DNA from: Streptacidiphilus sp. P02-A3a
GTDB lineage: Bacteria; Actinomycetota; Actinomycetes; Streptomycetales; Streptomycetaceae
Assembly (NCBI RefSeq): GCF_014084105.1
Contig: NZ_CP048289.1
Location: forward strand, 248,001 to 312,000
DNA length: 64,000 bases
Reading direction: 5' to 3'
The translations under genes were made by a program, and so were the position numbers. The notes under the pieces were generated by a model. The model did not search any database, was not told the origin of the DNA, and saw nothing but the letters and a program-made list of their open reading frames with translations. Shown here in pieces: positions 59,845 to 64,000 of the stretch (positions within the stretch are counted from its first letter, which is position 1; every line of letters begins with the position of its first letter).

Positions 59845-60245
59845 CCGACAGGCTGCCACGCGGACTGCTGGACACGTGCGTGGTCATTGATCTGCCGCTG
59901 ATCGATTCCAGCCTCCTGCCTGTGGAGGCAGCTGTCTCCTCGATCGTCCTGGCGGAACTCGCCCAGGGCGTGGCGATGACGAAGGACCCGGCGGAGATGA
60001 TGGCGCGAGCGCAACGTCTGGCCGACGTGGAGGCGGAGTTCGCGGCCATCCCCTTCGACCGGGAGGCCGCCCGCAGATTCGGAACCTTGGTCGCGCTCAG
60101 CGTCAAAGCGAATCGCAACCCCCGCCCTCGTCGAATGGACCTGATGATCGCTGCCACCGCCGCCGCCCATGGACTCCCGCTCTTCACGCGGAACGTCGAT
60201 GACTTCAAGGGGCTGGAGCAGGGTGTCGAGATCGTCCCTGTGTGA
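59841..60245 (+). CDS. vapC: VapC-type PIN-domain toxin
   Basis: A 134-residue PIN ribonuclease. The four acidic residues are in LLDTCVVID (Asp), VLAELAQG (Glu), RRMDLMIAA (Asp) and TRNVDDF (Asp). Start GTG 59841 overlaps the antitoxin stop; an in-frame GTG at 59829 would add four residues. The toxin cleaves tRNA or rRNA when the antitoxin is degraded. The module appears intact. Confidence 0.93.
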   Translation: MTDRLPRGLLDTCVVIDLPLIDSSLLPVEAAVSSIVLAELAQGVAMTKDPAEMMARAQRLADVEAEFAAIPFDREAARRFGTLVALSVKANRNPRPRRMDLMIAATAAAHGLPLFTRNVDDFKGLEQGVEIVPV

Positions 60246-60401
60246 GTACCCCCGCGTGCCCGAAGGTGTTCATCGGCCGGTGAGGGTCCTGTGCAGCCGC
60301 GGCTCACGACAAGGTGGCGGGGCCGTGCCCGCAGAGCATCGAAACCCTCTCCCGGAGAGCTCAGCACGGCCCGTCGAGACGGCGGATGAGGCTGGGAGCG
60401 C

Positions 60402-60436
60402 AGAAGCCCCGCACCGGTGAACCGGGCGGGGCTTCT
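60402..60436. terminator. Hairpin next to the tRNA fragment
   Basis: AGAAGCCCCGC (60402-60412) pairs perfectly with 60426-60436, with an inner CCGGT/ACCGG pairing. Such GC hairpins often end tRNA transcripts in Streptomyces. On the minus strand it lies just downstream of the tRNA-Ser 3' half. Confidence 0.75.
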
Positions 60437-60475
60437 GACCTGCGGAGGATACGAGTGACCTGCGGAGGATACGAG
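60436..60475. repeat. 20-bp tandem duplication at the tRNA 3' end
   Basis: TGACCTGCGGAGGATACGAG occurs twice head to tail (60436-60455, 60456-60475). It includes the acceptor end and half of the T-stem of the tRNA-Ser fragment plus 5 bases beyond it. Confidence 0.9.
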
Positions 60476-60515
60476 ATTCGAACTCGTGAGGGGTTGCCCC
60501 CAACACGCTTTCCAA
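60463..60515 (-). tRNA. 3' half of tRNA-Ser(GGA), attachment-site remnant
   Basis: Read on the minus strand from 60515: anticodon loop TTGGAAA (anticodon GGA), stem strand GCGTG, long variable arm GGGG-GCAA-CCCC, T-arm ACGAG-TTCGAAT-CTCGT and acceptor strand ATCCTCCG. These are the parts of a class II tRNA-Ser from the anticodon loop to the 3' end. The 5' half is absent: the bases before the loop (on the minus strand) do not pair with GCGTG. A break exactly at the anticodon loop is the mark of tyrosine-integrase recombination, so this is a displaced 3' half rather than a working gene. Confidence 0.85.
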
Positions 60516-60702
60516 CTGTTCATCCGAGGGGTCATGTAGGTTCAACGACGTCCTGACCTGCGGCGCAGCCGATCGGAGGTCATGCCGTGGACGCCGCGGA
60601 ACGGGGATGAATGCAACTGGACCTGCAACTGCGGCCGTGTTTGCAGGACGGCGCTAGGCCTGCGGCGATGGGGCGGCGGTCGGATCTGTCCTGGTGGCCG
60701 AG

Positions 60703-61133
60703 TCAGACCTTCTTGACGACGATGTGGGACGGAAGCAACTTCTCCAGGTCGTCTACGTTCGAGGCGAAAACGGTGACCTGGCCTCGCTGTGAGAGTGCGA
60801 CGACGGCGAGCATGGCGTCGATCGCGTACGTGTGACCGTGCAGTTTCGTGTCGGCCAGCAGTCTGCGCGCCCGTCGTGCCTCTTCCTTGCCCAGGTCGAT
60901 CACTTTGACCCGGGAGAGCACCCAGTCCCAACGTTGCTCCGTCGTCCTGTCGTCCTGCCGTCGTACGCCTCGACCAGCGCCATGGGGGAGGTGACGACTT
61001 CGGCCTCTCCGCGTGCGGCAAGGTCGAGCCAGCCGATCATCATGCGGTCACCACGGACGGCTAGCGAAAGCGCCTCGCAGTCCAGCACGAAAACGCGCAG
61101 GGCCTTCGCGTCACGGTCGCGCTTCGGCGTCAT
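60703..61133 (-). pseudogene. vapC: VapC-type PIN toxin broken by an 8-bp tandem duplication
   Basis: From ATG 61133 the frame reads a PIN protein (RVFVLDCEALSLAVRG, SPMALVEAYDGRTT) and then goes off into a stop. A second frame continues exactly where expected: TEQRWDWVLSRVKVIDL, LHGHTYAIDAMLAVVAL, FASNVDDLEKLLPSHIV. The plus strand carries GTCGTCCT twice in a row (60941-60956). Removing one copy restores a single frame of about 141 codons with all acidic residues. Its start overlaps the antitoxin stop (ATGA 61130-61133). Confidence 0.9.
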
Positions 61134-61408
61134 GCGGCCTCGTCGGTGTGCTTGGCCTCTCTGGCCTGACGGCGCTGGTGCTCGGCGTCCAGTTCGTCCA
61201 GTGCTTCGTAGGAGGCCGAGCGCTCAGCATCGGTGACCGGCCCGTGCTCCTCCTCAAGCCACTCCACCAGATCCAGGAGCCGGTCCCGGTCGCGCTTCGC
61301 CCGCAGTGCTTCGGTGACGTATGCCGAGATGCCCCGCTCATCCGCCTCGGTCCGGATCTCTTCGAGGAGGTCCTCGGGGATGGTCACCGTCACCTTCTTG
61401 GATGCCAT
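61130..61408 (-). CDS. Ribbon-helix-helix antitoxin
   Basis: The 92-residue protein begins MASKKVTVTIPEDLLEEIRT, the ribbon and first helix of a CopG/RHH antitoxin, then ERGISAYVTEALRAKRDRDR and an acidic tail (LDLVEWLEEEHGPVTDAERS). ATG 61408 fits the family; in-frame ATGs at 61420 and 61429 are alternatives. Its partner toxin downstream is broken, so this is an orphan antitoxin now. Confidence 0.88.
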   Translation of the reverse strand: MASKKVTVTIPEDLLEEIRTEADERGISAYVTEALRAKRDRDRLLDLVEWLEEEHGPVTDAERSASYEALDELDAEHQRRQAREAKHTDEAA

Positions 61409-61431
61409 ATAAGTGACCATATTCGCCATAT
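61405..61431. promoter_or_regulatory. Three CCATAT motifs at the antitoxin start
   Basis: CCATAT occurs at 61405-61410, 61417-61422 and 61426-61431 (ATATGG on the coding strand), spaced 12 and 9 bp. RHH antitoxins bind short direct repeats near their promoter, so these are candidate autoregulatory sites. Confidence 0.45.
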
Positions 61432-61629
61432 GTGCAGCCCGTAATGAGCTGACTTGGCTCCGTGTTCGGGCAGCCACCATGATCCAAAAAAGCGTCAGAT
61501 CTGGCGTGGACTTCGATCTTGTCGTGGGACTTCATGGAAAGTGCCTGGCGCCGGTATCGGCGTGCGCGCCGCGCAGGGGCTGGAAAGTTCGCTGTAGCTC
61601 GACGGCGGCGGCCGACATGGAGAGCACCG

Positions 61630-61822
61630 ATGTGGAGCCTTGCCGTGACCGCGTATGCCGCAGTGCTCGCTGTCGCTGCCCTTCTCGGCGCCGTTGTGAT
61701 CCTGCTGGATCGGACGATGGCAGTGGTTCGAAAGGTGGTAGGTGGTCTGATTCAGGCATGGCGCGATCTTGGCGAGCTGCGCCGACGCCGAGGTCAGGCC
61801 TCGGACATCGCCCATGCCCGGG
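61630..61822 (+). CDS. Possible small membrane protein, 3' end replaced by IS DNA
   Basis: ATG 61630 with GGAGAG 5 nt upstream opens MWSLAVTAYAAVLAVAALLG, one membrane helix (about residues 5-26), then the basic MAVVRKVVGGLIQAWRDLGE. The frame continues without stop into transposase-like sequence from about 61823 and loses coherence after that, so the original end is unknown. Confidence 0.4.
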
Positions 61823-61925
61823 CCGCGTTCGAGGCCGTCGCGGTACCCACCCCTCGCGGACCGGCACGCACCCGTCCAAGAATCCTGTTGGGCGACAAGG
61901 CCTACAGCAGCCGGGCGTTTCAGTA
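61823..61925 (+). mobile_element. IS5-family transposase fragment
   Basis: FEAVAVPTPRGPARTRPR followed by ILLGDKAYSSRA is the region around the second catalytic Asp of IS5/IS1647-like DDE transposases (consensus RPRTRPDRVLGDKAYSSRA). Only about 33 codons survive; no inverted ends were found. Confidence 0.8.
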
Positions 61926-62002
61926 CCCGCTACCAGGCCGGAATCCACCCAATCTCCACCATTATCTGGCTCCGCACGCTCTGAATCAGCGGCGGCGTGT
62001 CG

Positions 62003-62784
62003 TCACGCCCACCAGTCCCAGGCGTGGAACTGGTCGAACAGCCCTGGGTCCCCGTCGAGTCGCAGGGAGTCCAGCGGGATGCGCTCGTACAGGAACAGGA
62101 CCAGATCACTGGCCGTGCCGTGGATGGAGAGGCCGGCCGCGTCCGGGTCCTCGTCGGGAGCGGGCAGTCGGGTGGTCCGTGCACCATCGCCGTCGACCGT
62201 GTGACGCCAGGAGCGGCCCTCGGTGGCGTGGAAGTCGAAGGCGGTGGGCTTGTGCGGCCAGGGGCTTGTCGTGAAGCAGGTGATGAACAGGTTCTCCTCG
62301 ACGCCGTCGAGTGCCACTTCGGTCGGCAGCGGCTGCGGGGCGCCCACGGCGACCTGGGCGTCGTAGGTGTGCACCGCGATCTCCTGGACCTGGTGCCGGG
62401 CGACGGAACCGCAGGTGTCCGTCAACTGTGTGGCACCCCATCCGGTCCAGCAACTGCCGTCCGGGTCGGCCGCCCGCAGCGCGTCCAGCAGCTCCCGCGT
62501 TGTCGCCTGCAACCAGGCCAGCAGCTCTTCGCGGTCCCGGGGGCCGGCGCGCTGCGCTCGGCGACGGCCTCGGCCGGGGGAGCGTCGGCAGGTCCGGCGG
62601 CGATGGTGGCGGCTCGGAAGCGACGCCCCTGGCCCAGGTGCTGCGCCAGATCGAACAGCGTCCACTCGGGGCAGGTCGGCACCTGCACGTCGAGGCTGGG
62701 CGCCGAGGCGATCACGGCGCGGAAGGCGGTCGCACGGTCGTCGATCAGACGCAGCAGATCGGGAAACTCCAGAGACTTATGCAC
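62003..62784 (-). pseudogene. Maleylpyruvate isomerase/mycothiol-dependent family protein with a frameshift
   Basis: From GTG 62784 one frame gives the N-terminal DinB-like part (VPTCPEWTLFDLAQHLGQGR, near residues 37-56) to about AERSA. A different frame then continues DREELLAWLQATTRELLDAL, VARHQVQEIAVHTYDAQVA, and the C-terminal domain to WDWWA at 62003. The switch lies near 62548, in a GGCCCCCGGG run, so one base is gained or lost. The metal-ligand His residues (AQHLG, RHQVQEIAVHTYDA) are preserved. Either a recent pseudogene or a sequencing error; restored length would be about 260 residues. Confidence 0.8.
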
Positions 62785-63114
62785 AGCGGCAGTTCTATCA
62801 TCGTGATCCACTTGCCCGACAGCGGTTTTCCCAGCCGGTACGGCAGAGATCCGGCCCAGGCGAGCCCAAGCTCGGGGCCTCCGCCACGCCACAGCCGAGT
62901 CCCGCGTCTCAGGCGACAGGCCCGCCGGGGACGCACGACACCACCACCACCGGCCTATCACCACGCCCACTCACAAGTCCGCTCACGAATCAAGCAACCA
63001 GCAGACCCATTCACCGGACAGGGCCTGTCCCCACTCGGACAAATCGGGTCACATATGACCTGCTCACCACTTTGTTGGTGTGATTGTGGGAACGGCGGGG
63101 CGTCCCGATGTCGG
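62785..63114. other. Gap without recognisable gene
   Basis: No coding sequence with start signals or family resemblance was found on either strand in these 330 bp, and no clear repeat or hairpin. Confidence 0.5.
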
Positions 63115-63427
63115 TCAATTCCGGCAGGCACCTCGGATGATGTGGTCGATGATGGCTGCGGCCTGTGCCGGGTGCTTGTCCAGCCACCTTCTGAGGTGTT
63201 TCTGGACGGCTTGTGCGACGCAGGCGCGCACGTTGTGGCCACCCAGTACGCTGTGGGCAGCGCCCAGGAACTCTGGATCGTCCAGCTTCACGGATACGAC
63301 CGCGATCAGGCCCTTGCGGATCCGGTCGGGATGGAGTTCGGTATATCCCGGGTCGCCTCCGAATGGCCTCCCGCCCCTCCAGTACCTCGATCTGACCGGC
63401 GTCGTAATTGATGGCTTCGCCGCCCAC
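63115..63427 (-). pseudogene. gyrB: Decayed DNA gyrase subunit B (GyrB) remnant
   Basis: The minus strand starts MGGEAINYDAGQIEVLEGRE and AIRRRPGIY, the N terminus of GyrB (YDASxIxVLEGLEAVRKRPGMY). In another frame, DRIRKGLIAVVSVKLDDPEF, LGAAHSVLGGHNVRACVAQA, VQKHLRRWLDKHPAQA follow, matching the GyrB segment around residues 310-390. The ATPase domain between them is deleted and the frame shifted. The protein stops at 63115, well before the Toprim domain. It is a remnant of an extra gyrB copy, such as antibiotic producers carry for resistance. Confidence 0.85.
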
Positions 63428-64000
63428 GATATCCCCTCCGAGAGGGTTCGCCAGAGCTCCCCCAGAATAGGCGAATTCAAGGAAACGACCAGGTCAGAGG
63501 TTATTTCTCGAAGGCGGGGGCGGGCGACTGGCGGCCTGTCGGGAGGTGGTCGGCCCAAGGGTCGCGGACCGCATCCGGAGTACGGCCTCGGGCCAGCCGA
63601 GGTCGGCTACGGCACCGTTCCTGGCAGGTCGGAGGCCCCCAATTCCGTTGCGTCGCAGGCTGGCCCGGCCCGCCATGCCCGCCTGCACGCCGCTGCGCAA
63701 AGGATCTACCTTCCCCTGTCAGCAGGGGCCTTGGCATCAGCGCCTCCGGGTTGGGGTTTGCTGTACCGGCGGGACGGTTGGACATGAGGGAGTCGCCAGC
63801 GGTGTTGCCTTGGCCTGCTTCTGTACGGAGCGTATGGCGGCGACGGGTGCGGGCAGGTCGGTTGCGTGGCGGATACGCCATAGGAGGACGGCAGCGGGAT
63901 CGGCGGCCGAACCCTACTGGGTGCACCCGTCCATCAGCACCCACCCGTACGCCCTGGAGCCCGAGGAGGGCGTGCCGCACGTGAAGGTGGAGTTCGATGA
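63428..64000. other. Right edge without supported gene
   Basis: No family match or good start was found between 63428 and 64000. In the last 90 bases one plus-strand frame reads EPYWVHPSISTHPYALEPEE and continues to the edge without stop, which looks coding. GTG 63921 is a possible start. The gene would lie mostly outside the window. Confidence 0.35.

Noticed and set aside
60463-60515. Functional tRNA-Ser gene
   Set aside because: The D-arm, 5' acceptor strand and 5' anticodon stem are missing.
63501-63980. Minus-strand 159-codon frame at the right edge
   Set aside because: Composition is Arg/Pro-rich, with no start signal and no family resemblance.

Overview
The window is high-GC actinobacterial DNA, most likely from Streptomyces or a close relative (Kitasatospora, Streptacidiphilus). 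Pointers are the dense GTG and ATG starts with AGGAGG-type ribosome sites, several ATGA/GTGA overlaps, an A-factor synthase (AfsA) pair, a two-component system that looks leaderless, many TetR/MarR/XRE/HxlR regulators, and secreted modular hydrolases. The content is accessory or specialised-metabolism DNA, not core genome.

0-10 kb: after the tail of an unidentified gene come a malic enzyme and a FAD monooxygenase (minus strand), divergent from a co-directional run: MFS exporter, aldo/keto reductase, AfsA-type synthase, HAD phosphatase and KAS III ketosynthase, closed by a 21-bp-stem terminator. A second AfsA gene follows with its own promoter. An imperfect palindrome resembling a butyrolactone-receptor operator fills the -35/-10 spacer of that promoter. 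Together these could make, reduce, dephosphorylate and export a butyrolactone- or furan-type signal. No ArpA-type receptor gene is present in the window.

10-20.6 kb: a redox block with a MarR regulator, two quinone-reductase/hydroxyacid-dehydrogenase genes, aldo/keto reductase 2, two SDRs, a secreted tandem-ABM protein, a SoxR-type MerR, a HxlR, a PaaI thioesterase, an alanine-dehydrogenase/CEOS-like enzyme and a TrmB/LuxR regulator.

20.7-35.5 kb: secreted proteins (glutamic peptidase with a pentapeptide repeat, pectate-lyase-like protein, SGNH esterase), then TetR/MMPL, LysE, an AhpD-like protein with an ECF41 sigma factor, an MDR/TetR pair and an ABC-2 exporter.

35.6-50.7 kb: two-component system, XRE regulators, flavin oxidoreductases, MFS transporters, MazG-like protein, a striking PLP-enzyme/alpha-beta-hydrolase fusion, and an ECF sigma factor with a membrane partner.

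50.7-64 kb: a decayed, mosaic region: a disrupted secreted gene, a GH54-CBM-ricin protein, a divergent pair of a Pycsar-effector-like membrane protein and a TIR protein (possible defence locus), a DUF2079 membrane protein, IS21 and IS5 remnants, one intact and one broken PIN toxin module, a tRNA-Ser 3' half typical of an integration site, and remnants of a mycothiol-type isomerase and GyrB. This end looks like the border of an integrative element or a hot spot for insertions.
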